Part shown: positions 55,468 to 64,000 of the stretch, piece after piece | How the letters are laid out: each line of letters begins with the position of its first letter | Position numbering within the stretch: position 1 is the stretch's first letter | NCBI RefSeq assembly: GCF_003173035.1 | Contig: NZ_QGLE01000002.1 | Location: 186,001 to 250,000 of the forward strand | DNA: 64,000 nt | From: Zavarzinia aquatilis | GTDB lineage: Bacteria > Pseudomonadota > Alphaproteobacteria > Zavarziniales > Zavarziniaceae | Direction of reading: 5' to 3' | The notes under the pieces: generated by a model | The model's database searches: none | What the model was told of the DNA's origin: nothing | The model's input: the letters and a program-made list of their open reading frames with translations, nothing else | Program-made: the position numbers and the translations under genes

Positions 55468-55908
55468 TCAATGCAGCATGGTGCCCGTGGGCGGGCCGGC
55501 GTCGTCGCCGGTCTCGTCGGCGGGGATCTGCGCCGCGTCGGCCAGCGGGCTGGCCTGGTGGTGGACGATGTGCCATTCGCCATCCTCGAGGACGAAGACA
55601 TTGGTCGCCGCCAGCGGGTTGTCGCCGATCATCTCGATCAGCACGACGAGGGCCTGGCCCTTGCCGATCATGCGCACCTTCTCGTCGCGACAGGCGACCG
55701 CGGGCGATTCGGGGTGGGAAAGGATGCCTTCCCACGACCCCATCACCTCGTCCCGGCCGATCAGCGGCGGCCAGCCCGGATGGACGCAGGACACCGGCGC
55801 CACCCGCGCCCAGAGCGCCCGCATCGCCCCGATATCGCGGCGGCGGAACACGGCATAGAAGGCCCGGTTGGCGGCCAGCACCGCCGCTTCGTCGTCTGCG
55901 CTCATCAT
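55468..55908 (-). CDS. NTF2-like/SnoaL-type small protein
   Basis: 146 residues. DDEAAVLAANRAFYAVFRRR, VSCVHPGWPPLIGRDEVMG and FVLEDGEWHIVHHQASP fit the cone-shaped NTF2-like fold of DUF4440/YybH-type proteins. These bind or convert small hydrophobic molecules. The ATG at 55908 overlaps the stop of the GreA-like gene (ATGA), with another ATG 3 bases on. The function is not known. It is convergent with pyk. Confidence 0.8.
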   Translation of the reverse strand: MMSADDEAAVLAANRAFYAVFRRRDIGAMRALWARVAPVSCVHPGWPPLIGRDEVMGSWEGILSHPESPAVACRDEKVRMIGKGQALVVLIEMIGDNPLAATNVFVLEDGEWHIVHHQASPLADAAQIPADETGDDAGPPTGTMLH

Positions 55909-56354
55909 GGCTCCGGGAGGGACAGGCTGACCACTTCGAGGTCGCGGCGCCCACTCGGCCTTGACCAGGTGACCGTGTCGCCGACCATGGCGCCGACGAG
56001 GGCGCGGCCGAGCGGCGAAGTGCAGGACAGGCGCCACAGCGCGGGATCGGCCTCGTGCTCACCGACCAGGGTGACGGACAGGGACTGGCCGTCATCGTCG
56101 ACGACACCGACGGTGCAGCCGAAACAGGCAGCCTCCGGCACCGCGGTCAGGGCCGGCACCACCTCGGCCGCGCCGATCACGGCATCGAGCCGCGCCCGTT
56201 CATTGGACGCTTCGAGACCGTCCTGCCCGGCAAGGGTATCCCGCCGTGCCGTCAGCAGCGCGAGGCCGCGCGGCGAGATACGGTGCGGCGCGACCGCGGG
56301 CCGCTCGACTTCGGCTGTCGCCGTATCGTCTTCCTTCACGAATGCCCGGCTCAC
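55905..56354 (-). CDS. GreA/GreB-like transcription factor, C-terminal domain type
   Basis: 149 residues, slightly shorter than GreA. The C-terminal half FGCTVGVVDDDGQSLSVTLV and TSPLGRALVGAMVGDTVTW is the FKBP-like Gre domain that binds RNA polymerase near the secondary channel. The N-terminal helical coiled coil is short and lacks a clear acidic tip, so RNA cleavage activity is doubtful. It may act more like Rnk or a Gre-like regulator. It starts at GTG with GAGAGGG upstream and is coupled to the NTF2-like gene. Confidence 0.8.
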   Translation of the reverse strand: MSRAFVKEDDTATAEVERPAVAPHRISPRGLALLTARRDTLAGQDGLEASNERARLDAVIGAAEVVPALTAVPEAACFGCTVGVVDDDGQSLSVTLVGEHEADPALWRLSCTSPLGRALVGAMVGDTVTWSRPSGRRDLEVVSLSLPEP

Positions 56355-56479
56355 CCCTCGCCCTCTCCCCGTTGCCGCGTAGCGCGGCCGGTCATCCTAG
56401 CAGCCTGTGGCGCGGATCATAGACGGGAAGCGGAGCGACATGGTTTCCTGCGCCTCGGAACATCAGGACCCCCACCATC

Positions 56480-57355
56480 ATGAAGATCATGCCGGCCCGC
56501 CTCGCTCTTGTCCTGTCGCTCGTCGTGGCGACGGGCAGCCCGCTTCGGGCCGACGACCGCGGCGGCCGCTTCGGTGCCGCGCCGGACGCGGGTGCCGATA
56601 TCGCCGATGTCGCCCCCCTGCCGAAATTTCCGGGCGGCGCCGCCCCGCCGGCCGGCAAGCCCGACCGGCGCCACCGCGACCGCGCGGGTGGCGACCCGGC
56701 CGATATCGCCGGCCTGCCGGACCTGCCGCTGTCGGCCATCGGCGTCGTCGATTCGCCGAACAGTTTCTGCACCGGCACCGTCGTCGGCCCGCGCATCGTG
56801 CTGACCGCGGCGCATTGCGTGTTCAGCGAATACGGCGGCGTGAAACTGCCCGACACCTTCCTGGCCGGCCATGGGGACGACGGCACGCTGGTCGAAGCCA
56901 GGATCGTCGAGGCTTTCGTGCCGCCACGCTTCAACCTCGAAACCTTCAACAAGACCAACGACATCGACGGTCTCGACTGGGCCATCCTCGAACTCGACCG
57001 CGACATCGGCGATGTCACGGGCATCGTCGAGATCGCTGCCTTCGATCGCAAGGCGCTGAAGTCCTACGACGGCGGCAGCCGCACCTTCGTCCAGATCGGC
57101 TATGGCGAGGAGGACGGCGAACGGGTGACGATCCGGCGCGGCTGCACCGTGATGGAGGCCTGGGACGACGGTACCTTCGGCCACAATTGCGGCAGTGTCT
57201 CCGGCGATTCCGGCGGCCCCGACCTCGCCCTGATCGACGGCCGCTGGCAGATCATCGGCATCGAATCGGCCGAGATCGACACCGAGAACATACGTGGCGT
57301 CGACATGGCGGTTTCCGCCACCTCCTTCGCCCGGGAGGCGGCGCGCCACCGCTGA
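56480..57355 (+). CDS. Secreted trypsin-like serine protease (S1)
   Basis: 291 residues. A signal peptide (cleaved near SPLRA) is followed by a Pro/Arg-rich propeptide-like region (about 30-80) and a chymotrypsin-fold domain. His112 (TAAHC), Asp166 (DWAIL) and Ser244 (GDSGGP) form the triad. Cys pairs are expected (Cys97-Cys113; Cys222 and Cys237). It is exported to the periplasm or outside; the target is unknown. Confidence 0.92.
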   Translation: MKIMPARLALVLSLVVATGSPLRADDRGGRFGAAPDAGADIADVAPLPKFPGGAAPPAGKPDRRHRDRAGGDPADIAGLPDLPLSAIGVVDSPNSFCTGTVVGPRIVLTAAHCVFSEYGGVKLPDTFLAGHGDDGTLVEARIVEAFVPPRFNLETFNKTNDIDGLDWAILELDRDIGDVTGIVEIAAFDRKALKSYDGGSRTFVQIGYGEEDGERVTIRRGCTVMEAWDDGTFGHNCGSVSGDSGGPDLALIDGRWQIIGIESAEIDTENIRGVDMAVSATSFAREAARHR

Positions 57356-57376
57356 CGGCGCGCCCCGGGGGATGGC

Positions 57377-58036
57377 TCAGCCGTTGCCGTCGCGGCCGAG
57401 CAGCGCCGTGGTGCAGCCCGGCGCGCCGCTCAGGGTCGCGCGGAGGGCCATGTCGTCGGACGACAACTGCAATTCGAATCCGACCATGACATAGCCCGGC
57501 GGCCGCTCGATCCAGCCGTCGGGATAGAAGATCAGCGCCCGGTCACCGGGCGCGGGCGCCGTGCCGGTGACCCGGAAGCGGCCGGACGGCACGCCCGGGT
57601 TGGACGCCACCGGATAGAAGGCGACGACGGCCGAAATCTCGCCACCCGCAGGCGCGTCGAAGGTGAAGGTGACGCCGGTCAGCCCCTGCGCGCAGGTATA
57701 GGTGCCCGACCACACGCCGGCGAAACCACGGGCATCCACCGTGGGGGCCGGCGCGGGCGAAGGCGAGGGCGCGATACCCTTGCCGGGCGACGTCGGCGCC
57801 GGTGCCGTGGCGGAAGGACTGGTGGGCGCGGTCGGGGTCTGCGGCCGGCTGGGCCGCAGCGAGGACGACGAGTCGTCGGCCGGGGCGGGCGGGGTTTCGG
57901 CGGGCGGGGCTTCCGGCGCGGGGCTCGCGGGCGCGGTCTTGCCGGTCAAGCCGCCGAGAAAGCTGCCCTGGGCCAGCGCCGGACCGGTGCCGAGCATCAA
58001 GCAGAGGCCGATCGCCGACCATTTCCGAATCGTCAC
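57377..58036 (-). CDS. Secreted Pro-rich protein of unknown function
   Basis: 219 residues from GTG 58036. A signal peptide ends in GPALAQ. Then comes a long linker of Ala, Pro, Ser and Thr (about 25-105), followed by a small compact domain (FAGVWSGTYTCAQGLTGVTF to LSGAPGCTTALL), with two Cys that may form a disulfide and a repeat of beta strands. It resembles small domains with a WSGxYxCxQG start seen in other secreted proteins. I do not recognise a name. GGAG precedes the GTG; an ATG 30 bases upstream (58066) is an alternative start. Confidence 0.7.
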   Translation of the reverse strand: MTIRKWSAIGLCLMLGTGPALAQGSFLGGLTGKTAPASPAPEAPPAETPPAPADDSSSSLRPSRPQTPTAPTSPSATAPAPTSPGKGIAPSPSPAPAPTVDARGFAGVWSGTYTCAQGLTGVTFTFDAPAGGEISAVVAFYPVASNPGVPSGRFRVTGTAPAPGDRALIFYPDGWIERPPGYVMVGFELQLSSDDMALRATLSGAPGCTTALLGRDGNG

Positions 58037-58186
58037 AGTCCCCGTCTCCCCGCAACGGCGCGCCATCCCGACGCTATCCCTTCACGCCGCAGGCCACCAT
58101 ACAGCAAAGCCGTGTCGCGTCACAGCAAGCCCGACTTGACGACAGCGGAAGCGGGTCCATAAGGTCGATATCGCGCGCACCTTCTT

Positions 58187-58245
58187 GTGATCAACCGGGG
58201 TTTTTGTGGCCCGGGTCACAGCGGGGGGAAAGGCCGCGTGATCAA
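58187..58245. repeat. Two GTGATCAA repeats in the promoter region of the DUF1036 gene
   Basis: GTGATCAA occurs at 58187-58194 and 58238-58245, 51 bases apart (near five helical turns). Each contains the palindrome TGATCA. They lie 47-105 bases before the DUF1036 start, in a 255-base divergent spacer, and may bind a regulator. Confidence 0.35.
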
Positions 58246-58291
58246 ATGGTGACCGTCCGATTTGTCGGCACCCATATCAGGAGTGGACGGG

Positions 58292-58729
58292 ATGAAGATC
58301 CGTTCTGTCGCGATGGCGGCGCTTACGGTTGCGGGGGTTGCGACCGTCACTGCCCCGGCCTTCGCCGAATACAAGGTTTGCAACAAGACCAAGCAGACCA
58401 CGTCCGTGGCCGTCGGCTATTACGACGACAAGACCCCTGACGGCGTCGAAAACGGTGTCTGGGTCTCGGAAGGCTGGTGGAACGTCGACCCGGGCAAATG
58501 CGCGACGCCGATCACCGGCCCGCTGAAGGTCCGCTACGTCTATGTCTATGCCGAGCATCCGGACGGCACCGGCTGGACCGGCGAGAATCCCTTTTGCGTG
58601 AAGGACGCGGAATTCACCATCCGCGGCAACGAGAATTGCGAACGGCGCGGCTTTGCTTCCAAGAATTTCTCGGAAGTCGACACTGGCGCCGAAGCCAAGT
58701 CCTATACGACCAACCTGACCGACGATTGA
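58292..58729 (+). CDS. DUF1036-family secreted protein
   Basis: 145 residues. A signal peptide (TAPAFA) is followed by EYKVCNKTKQTTSVAVGYYD, SEGWWNVDPGKCATPI and YVYAEHPDGTGWTG, the DUF1036 signature. Cys residues at conserved positions suggest disulfides. The family is periplasmic and of unknown function. The ATG at 58292 has AGGAG 15 bases and GGACGGG nearer upstream. It is convergent with hrpB. Confidence 0.88.
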   Translation: MKIRSVAMAALTVAGVATVTAPAFAEYKVCNKTKQTTSVAVGYYDDKTPDGVENGVWVSEGWWNVDPGKCATPITGPLKVRYVYVYAEHPDGTGWTGENPFCVKDAEFTIRGNENCERRGFASKNFSEVDTGAEAKSYTTNLTDD

Positions 58730-58733
58730 TCGC

Positions 58734-61244
58734 TCAGCGTTGCTCCGGCGGCAGGTGACGCTTCGTCCTTGCCGTCGGCAGCGCGGTCAGCGGGTCTTCG
58801 GGCCAGGGGTGCCTCGGATAGCGTCCGCGCAGGTCCGCCCGGACATCGGCATAGCCCCGGCCCCAGAAACTGACCAGATCCTGCGTCACCTGCACCGGCC
58901 GCCCCGCGGGCGAAAGCAGGTGCAGCGTGACCGGGATCTTGCCCTTCGCGACACTGGGCGTCTCGCGCGCGCCGAACATTTCCTGCAGCTTCACGGCGAG
59001 CACCGGCGCCTCCCCCGCGCCGTAATCGAGGGCGTGGCGGTTGCCCGACGGCACCTCGAGATGGGACGGCGCTTCAATATCGAGCGCCTGACGCAGGGGC
59101 CAGTCGAGGCCGGCCGATAGCACCTCGTGAAGGTCGAGGCGCTTAAGCCCCTCGAGCCGGGAAATCCCGCCGAGATAGGGCAAAAGCCAGTCTTCCAGTC
59201 CGGCCAGCAAGGCATCGTCGGACCAGTCGGGCCAGCGCCCCGACGCGGGGTCCAGGCGATGAAGGAAATTGACCCGTGCCTTCAGCGCCGCCGCCGCCGC
59301 CGTCCAGGGCAACAGGGTCAGGCCACGCGCCCTGATCGCGGCCAGCAGGGCGGCGCTGACCGCATCGGCCGGCGGGTCGGACCAGACCGCATCCTCGATC
59401 ACGATTTCGCCCAGCCGGCGACGTCGGCGGGCCCGGACCTGACCGCTGGCCTCATCGAAGGCGACCTCTGCTTCCGCCACGATGCGATCGGCGAACAGGG
59501 CCTCGACCTCGGCGGCATCGAGCGGCGCGGCGAGATAGACGCGCCCATCCTTGCGGCTGCCGTCGAGCGAGGCGATGGCCAGCCATTCGCGACCGGCCAG
59601 CGGCTCAACGGGGTCGAGACGGGCCGCCGCGCCCGAAGCCATGAGGTATAGGCTACCGCCCCCCGGCCGGCGCCGCGCCACCCGTTCAGGGTAAGCGAGG
59701 GCGACGAGCTGGCCGGTCAGCGACCGGTCGTCCAGAGCCCGCGCGTCGACGCCGAGACGCCGGCACCATTGCCCCGCCGCCTGTTCGATCTGGCGCAGCA
59801 GGCCCCGGTCGGTCCCGCCGCCGCCCCGCCCTTCGATCGCTTCGAGGCGGAGGGCGAGGTCGCAATCCCGGTTGCCGGGGCCAAGGCGCAGGGGATCGCG
59901 CCCCTCGATCAGGGCGGCGATACGGGCGGCCTGCGCGCCCTGCCCCAGCCGTTTGCCCTCGATCATCAGATGACCGAGGCGGGGATGGGCACCGAGCCGG
60001 ACCAGCGCCTTGCCATGATCGGTGATGTGACCCTGGCGGTCGAGGGCGCCGAGACCTTCGAGCAAGGCGCGGCCCTGCGCATAGGCGCCCGCGTTCGGCG
60101 CATCGAGCAGACGGAGGCTGGACGGGTCGGCGATGCCCCACAGCGCGAGGTCGAGGGCGACGGGCGCAAGGTCGGCCAGCAGGATCTCCGCCGTTGTATG
60201 GGGCAGCAGGGCACGGTGTTCCGCCTCGCTCCACAGGCGGATGCAGGTGCCGGGGCCGAGGCGGCCGGCGCGGCCCCGGCGCTGTTCGGCCGAGGCCGCG
60301 GAAATACTGCCAAGCACGAGGCGCCCCATGCCGGTGCCGGGGTCGAAGGCGGCGTGGCGGGCCAGACCCGAATCGATCACGACGGCGACGCCTTCGATGG
60401 TCAGGCTGGTTTCGGCGATATTGGTCGCGAGCACGATCTTGCGCGTGCCCGGCGCGGCGGGGGCGAGGGCCCGGTCCTGCTGGGCGAAATCGAGGTCGCC
60501 GTGCAGCCGGTGCAGGAGGATATCCGGCGGCAGGCCGCCCTCCTCGATCTGGCGGGCGGCCTTCTCGATCTCGCCCCGGCCCGGCAGGAAGACGAGGATG
60601 TCGCCCGAAAGCTCGGCCAGCGCCCGGCGCACCGCCCGGGCGATGCGCGCCTCGAGTGGGGCATCGTCCCGCCCCTCGGCCCAGCGGAGCGCAACCGGAT
60701 AGGCGCGGCCTTCCGAACGGACCGTCGGGGCGCCGCCCAGCAGTTCCGCCACCCGGGCGCCATCCAGTGTCGCCGACATGACGACGAGGCGGAGGTCGGG
60801 CCGCAGCGCCTCCTGCGCTTCGAGCGCGAGGGCAAGGCCGAGATCGGCATCGAGGCTGCGCTCGTGGAATTCGTCGAACAGCACGGCGGCGATACCGTCC
60901 AGCCCCGGATCGTCGACGATCATGCGGGTGAAGAGGCCGTCGGTGACCACCTCGATCCTGGTCCGGGCGCTGACCTTGCTGTCGAAGCGCACGCGGTAGC
61001 CCACGGTCTCCCCCACCGCCTCGCCCAGCGTCGCCGCCATGCGCCGCGCGGCCGAGCGGGCGGCGAGACGGCGTGGTTCGATCATGACGATGCGCCCGCC
61101 CGTGGCCCAGGCCTCGCCGAGCAGGGCGAGAGGCACCCGCGTCGTCTTGCCGGCGCCGGTTGGCGCTTCGAGCACCGCCGAGGGTCCAGCCCGCAGCACG
61201 GACAGAAGTTCGGGCAGGACATCGTCAATCGGCAGATGATCCAC
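58734..61244 (-). CDS. hrpB: HrpB-type ATP-dependent DEAH helicase
   Basis: 836 residues. The Walker A is EAPTGAGKTTRVPLALL; the DExH box reads LFDEFHERSLDADLGLAL; MSATLDGARVAELLGG and SISAASAEQRRGRAGRLGPG are further helicase motifs. The C-terminal HrpB-specific domain ends in TLHLLSPAGRPVQVTQDLVSF. It is a putative RNA helicase of unknown target. The GTG at 61244 has GGGGAG upstream; no ATG fits better. Confidence 0.94.
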   Translation of the reverse strand: MDHLPIDDVLPELLSVLRAGPSAVLEAPTGAGKTTRVPLALLGEAWATGGRIVMIEPRRLAARSAARRMAATLGEAVGETVGYRVRFDSKVSARTRIEVVTDGLFTRMIVDDPGLDGIAAVLFDEFHERSLDADLGLALALEAQEALRPDLRLVVMSATLDGARVAELLGGAPTVRSEGRAYPVALRWAEGRDDAPLEARIARAVRRALAELSGDILVFLPGRGEIEKAARQIEEGGLPPDILLHRLHGDLDFAQQDRALAPAAPGTRKIVLATNIAETSLTIEGVAVVIDSGLARHAAFDPGTGMGRLVLGSISAASAEQRRGRAGRLGPGTCIRLWSEAEHRALLPHTTAEILLADLAPVALDLALWGIADPSSLRLLDAPNAGAYAQGRALLEGLGALDRQGHITDHGKALVRLGAHPRLGHLMIEGKRLGQGAQAARIAALIEGRDPLRLGPGNRDCDLALRLEAIEGRGGGGTDRGLLRQIEQAAGQWCRRLGVDARALDDRSLTGQLVALAYPERVARRRPGGGSLYLMASGAAARLDPVEPLAGREWLAIASLDGSRKDGRVYLAAPLDAAEVEALFADRIVAEAEVAFDEASGQVRARRRRRLGEIVIEDAVWSDPPADAVSAALLAAIRARGLTLLPWTAAAAALKARVNFLHRLDPASGRWPDWSDDALLAGLEDWLLPYLGGISRLEGLKRLDLHEVLSAGLDWPLRQALDIEAPSHLEVPSGNRHALDYGAGEAPVLAVKLQEMFGARETPSVAKGKIPVTLHLLSPAGRPVQVTQDLVSFWGRGYADVRADLRGRYPRHPWPEDPLTALPTARTKRHLPPEQR

Positions 61245-61484
61245 GCGTCTCCCCTTCCCGCCACCGGCACGCATTCGCCGTCGCTGCCGACCGACTAGCG
61301 CAAAGCGCGTCGCCCGATCAAGCGGTCATGTGGCGGCCTCTGTTCCCCCTGCGGGTCTCCGGCGCTATCCTCGCCTGCGATCCCGCTGGCGGCGTGCCGA
61401 AACGAAACCGCGCGCGAGGATGGATGATGGGTGTCCATGAATTTTCGACCGGTGACATCACGGCTCTGGCCAAAGGGATCGCGG

Positions 61485-62378
61485 ATGGCCCGATTCGCGG
61501 CGGTCGCCATCGCCCTGGCCGTCATCGGGGTTGGCGCCGGTCGCGGCGAGGCCCCCCCACCGAATTCCGACGCCGCCCAAATCACGGCGGCCATGCAGGG
61601 CCAGACGGGGCTGGTGGTGGCGAGCGCCGACGACATCGCCCGCCGCATTCCGCGGCGACTGACGCTGTACCGGGCTGCACACAACCCGCGGGTGCTGATC
61701 CTCGATTTCCCCGATGCCGCGCTTCAGGCGAGAACCTTGAACAGAATCGCCGTCTTCGCCGAAATGAAGGGGGCTCCGCACGATCGGGTGCCGGACGAGG
61801 CCGAGACCCGCCGCCTGATCGCGGAGGCTGGCCGCCCCTTCGACCACTTCTATCTGGGTCATGATTACGATGCCGCGACCCTCGCCCGCTTCTTCTCCCT
61901 TGCCGGGGCCGATGGCCTGTCGCCGGAGGAAGCAAGGCTGCGCAATATACTCCTGCATTACCATGTGCTGCGCACCGCCGCCGACGGCTTCGTCGCAACG
62001 ACACCGGTGCAGGCCCTGATCAGCATCGCCGACCTCGGCGGAACTCCCGGCGATGCCGTTGCATTGCGCCGGCAGGTGCTCCGTCACGAACTCGCCCACG
62101 GCGAATTCTTCACCCGTCTCTTCTATCGGGCAGCCTGCGACCGGTTCTGGCGACAGGGACTGAACGGCTACGAAAGAAACCTGTTCCTGCGCTTCCTGGA
62201 TCGCGAAGGTTACGATATTCGCGAGACCGAACTGGTGATCAACGAGGTTCAGGCCTATCTCGGCTTCACCGCCGGTCCGGGGCTTTTCGATGCCCGGCAG
62301 CTCGGCATCGACGATATTGCGTTCGACGAGTTGAGGCAGCGCTTCCACCGCGCGATGAACGCCACCCCCGCCTTCTAG
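61485..62378 (+). CDS. Secreted HExxH protein, putative metallopeptidase
   Basis: 297 residues from the ATG at 61485 (AAGGGA upstream); ATG 61437 or GTG 61431 would lengthen the signal region. A signal peptide (residues 1-23) is followed by a soluble domain. RHELAHGEFFTRLFYRAACD contains HExxH, and a Glu-rich stretch (ETELVINEVQAYLGF) about 55 residues later could supply a third ligand. The family is not recognised. A periplasmic zinc peptidase or a non-catalytic relative are both possible. Confidence 0.65.
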   Translation: MARFAAVAIALAVIGVGAGRGEAPPPNSDAAQITAAMQGQTGLVVASADDIARRIPRRLTLYRAAHNPRVLILDFPDAALQARTLNRIAVFAEMKGAPHDRVPDEAETRRLIAEAGRPFDHFYLGHDYDAATLARFFSLAGADGLSPEEARLRNILLHYHVLRTAADGFVATTPVQALISIADLGGTPGDAVALRRQVLRHELAHGEFFTRLFYRAACDRFWRQGLNGYERNLFLRFLDREGYDIRETELVINEVQAYLGFTAGPGLFDARQLGIDDIAFDELRQRFHRAMNATPAF

Positions 62379-62529
62379 TCTCGATGCTTGACGCCCCACG
62401 CGTAATATTCTGAAATCTGCCGCCACCCGGGGGGGTGAATTTGGCCGGTGTCGGCCTGTTCCGGGTGACTCGGCGATCTGTTGGATGCTTTGCCCTGCGC
62501 CAGCTTCCGGCAGCCGCCCAGGGGGAACA

Positions 62530-64000
62530 ATGAAGACAGTGGTTCAGGGCCTGCTTGCCAGCGCAAACGGTTCTCGCGGTCGCGCTCGCGGCCATATCGG
62601 TGGCGGCCAGCGCCCCATGTTGGCGCTCGCGACGGCCGCCTTGCTGCTTCACGCCATGCCGGCGGCCGCGCAAAGCCTGCCCTCCGCCGCCCGCCCCGCC
62701 GTCGCGCCCGAGGCCCTGACGCCGCCCGCTCCCGCCGCCCCCGGCGGACTGGACCTGGTGACGGCGCCCGCAGGACAGCCGCCGACGGGTGCCGAGAGTG
62801 TGAAACTGACCCTGAGCGCCCTCGCCGTCGACGGCAGCACGGTCTATGACGCCGAAACGCTTTCCGCCTTCTATGCCGGGAAGATCGGCACCGAAGTCTC
62901 GCTGGCCGACATCTTCGCCATCGCTGCCGCGATCGAGGCCGCCTATCGTAGCGACGGCTATTTCCTGACCCGGGTGGTGGTGCCGGCCCAGCGGATCGAA
63001 GGCGGCGCGGTGAAGCTCGTCGTCGTCGAAGGTTATATCCATTCCGTCGCCGTGGTCGGCGACGCCGGGGGATCCCTCGATCTGGTCAAGGACATGGCCG
63101 CCCGCATCTCGGAAGATCGTGGTCCCGCCCGTCTCGCCACGGTCGAGCGGCAGTTGCTGTTGATCAACGACCTGCCCGGCATCAGCGCCCGGGGGGTGCT
63201 CAGCCCCGTGGCGGGGGAGCGAGGCGCCAGCCAGCTCACCATCGAAGTCGGCCACAAGGCGATGGACGGATTCGTCGCCGTCGACAACCGCAGCTCCGAC
63301 CTGCTCGGTCCCTGGGGCGCCACCGCTTCTGCCGGGGTGAACAGCCTGACCGGCATGGGCGAGCGGCTGGACCTCGTGTTGTTCTCGTCCGTCTTCAGCG
63401 ATCATCAGCGCCTCGCCCAGGTCTCGGGCGATATCGCCCTCGGCAGCGACGGGCTGCGCCTGCGTGCCTATGCCGGCTATGCCCCCGGGCGTCCGGGCGG
63501 CGCGCTCCAGGTTCTCGACGTCGAGACGGCGGCCACCCGCTTTGGCCTCTCCCTCGCCTATCCGGTATTGCGCGGCCGCACGCTTTCGCTGTCGACCCGC
63601 GCCGCCTTCGACTGGCTGGACGAGGATGACGAACTGCTGGGTGTCACCAACACCAGCGATCGCCTGCGCGTCCTGCGTCTGTTCGCGGATGGCGAATACC
63701 ATGACGAATGGGCCGGCGTGACCCGGGCCAGCCTTGGCCTGCACATGGGTGTCGACGCTTTCGGCGCGACGACGGCCGACGACCGCAACCGCTCGCGCGT
63801 CGACGGCGACGGCACCTTCGAGAAGGCGACGCTCGAGGTGTCCCGTCTGCAGGGCCTGTTCTCGGGTGAGTTCGGTTCGCTCAATCTCTTTGTCGAGGCG
63901 ACGGGGCAATATGCTCCGGGCGCCCTGCTGGCGGACGAGGAGTTTCGCCTTGGCGGCTATCGTTTCGGACGGGGTTACACGCCGGGCGAGATCAGCGGCG
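62530..64000 (+). CDS. TpsB-type outer membrane transporter (ShlB/FhaC/HecB), N-terminal part
   Basis: The frame is open from the ATG at 62530 (GGGGGAACA upstream) to the right edge, about 490 residues. A signal peptide and Pro/Ala-rich segment lead to POTRA domains (LTLSALAVDGSTVYDAETLS, GYFLTRVVVPAQRIEGGAVK), then the beta barrel (GFVAVDNRSSDLLGPWGATA). The last residues, LGGYRFGRGYTPGEISG, are the conserved VRGY-like motif of the barrel. It exports a TpsA adhesin or hemolysin partner, which would lie outside this window. The 150-base leader (62379-62529) shows no recognisable element. Confidence 0.9.
   Translation, partial: MKTVVQGLLASANGSRGRARGHIGGGQRPMLALATAALLLHAMPAAAQSLPSAARPAVAPEALTPPAPAAPGGLDLVTAPAGQPPTGAESVKLTLSALAVDGSTVYDAETLSAFYAGKIGTEVSLADIFAIAAAIEAAYRSDGYFLTRVVVPAQRIEGGAVKLVVVEGYIHSVAVVGDAGGSLDLVKDMAARISEDRGPARLATVERQLLLINDLPGISARGVLSPVAGERGASQLTIEVGHKAMDGFVAVDNRSSDLLGPWGATASAGVNSLTGMGERLDLVLFSSVFSDHQRLAQVSGDIALGSDGLRLRAYAGYAPGRPGGALQVLDVETAATRFGLSLAYPVLRGRTLSLSTRAAFDWLDEDDELLGVTNTSDRLRVLRLFADGEYHDEWAGVTRASLGLHMGVDAFGATTADDRNRSRVDGDGTFEKATLEVSRLQGLFSGEFGSLNLFVEATGQYAPGALLADEEFRLGGYRFGRGYTPGEISG

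Noticed and set aside
62379-62529. Riboswitch in the TpsB leader
   Set aside because: Some GC hairpins can be drawn, but no conserved riboswitch core (for example c-di-GMP or glycine) is visible.

Overview
The window is a GC-rich, densely coded stretch of bacterial chromosome with about 55 protein genes, mostly in short operons with overlapping stops and starts. The gene set points to an alphaproteobacterium: the pckA / chvI-chvG / hprK / rapZ / PTS EIIA / HPr neighbourhood, a RegB/RegA redox two-component pair, short C-terminal-only HprK, Coq4-like, ELM1-family, DUF1244 and DUF1036 proteins. The genus cannot be fixed from this sequence alone. No rRNA, tRNA, CRISPR array, insertion sequence, integrase or replication origin was seen. 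GTG and TTG starts are common.

Layout. 0-6.6 kb: a Coq4-like gene (cut by the left edge) divergent from a TetR regulator across a 16-bp palindrome; a 23-residue membrane peptide; a 5-oxoprolinase/SDR operon; a TerB-DnaJ membrane co-chaperone. 6.6-11.3 kb: mannose-1-phosphate guanylyltransferase whose isomerase domain has lost its histidines, then a zinc-finger gene overlapping polA. 11.3-14.3 kb: a two-gene operon for a membrane-anchored protein with a phospholipase A2 signature and a four-helix membrane partner. 14.4-21.2 kb: a molybdopterin oxidoreductase, a von Willebrand factor A lipoprotein and a polyprenyl-phosphate sugar locus (GT2, methyltransferase, GT87). 21.3-29.9 kb: the carbon/envelope control cluster, in which a HugZ-like gene and an unrecognised lipoprotein gene sit between pckA and chvI.

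29.9-35.8 kb: a tightly packed five-gene minus-strand operon (LpxR-like outer-membrane deacylase, patatin, membrane alpha/beta hydrolase, cytochrome P450, glucosylceramide-synthase-like glycosyltransferase). It reads as a lipid-remodelling pathway and is the best candidate here for an undescribed system. 35.9-44 kb: Na+/H+ antiporter with a cyclic-nucleotide-binding domain, a REP-like palindrome, a HAD hydrolase, a TetR-controlled EmrAB efflux pair and a stand-alone diiron ferritin-like protein with strong expression signals. 44-51.7 kb: envelope proteins, RegA/RegB, DUF1244, a hybrid histidine kinase with HPt domain and an ELM1-family protein. 51.8-55.5 kb: an EamA exporter, glycerate 2-kinase and pyruvate kinase, linking glycerate to pyruvate. 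55.5-64 kb: a GreA-like/NTF2-like pair, a secreted serine protease, secreted small proteins, HrpB helicase, a secreted HExxH protein and the first part of a TpsB (ShlB/FhaC) transporter cut by the right edge.

The general theme is envelope and lipid modification plus redox/carbon regulation. Functions come from motifs read by eye. No database search was possible, so family names are firm where motifs are quoted, while substrates and pathways are inference.
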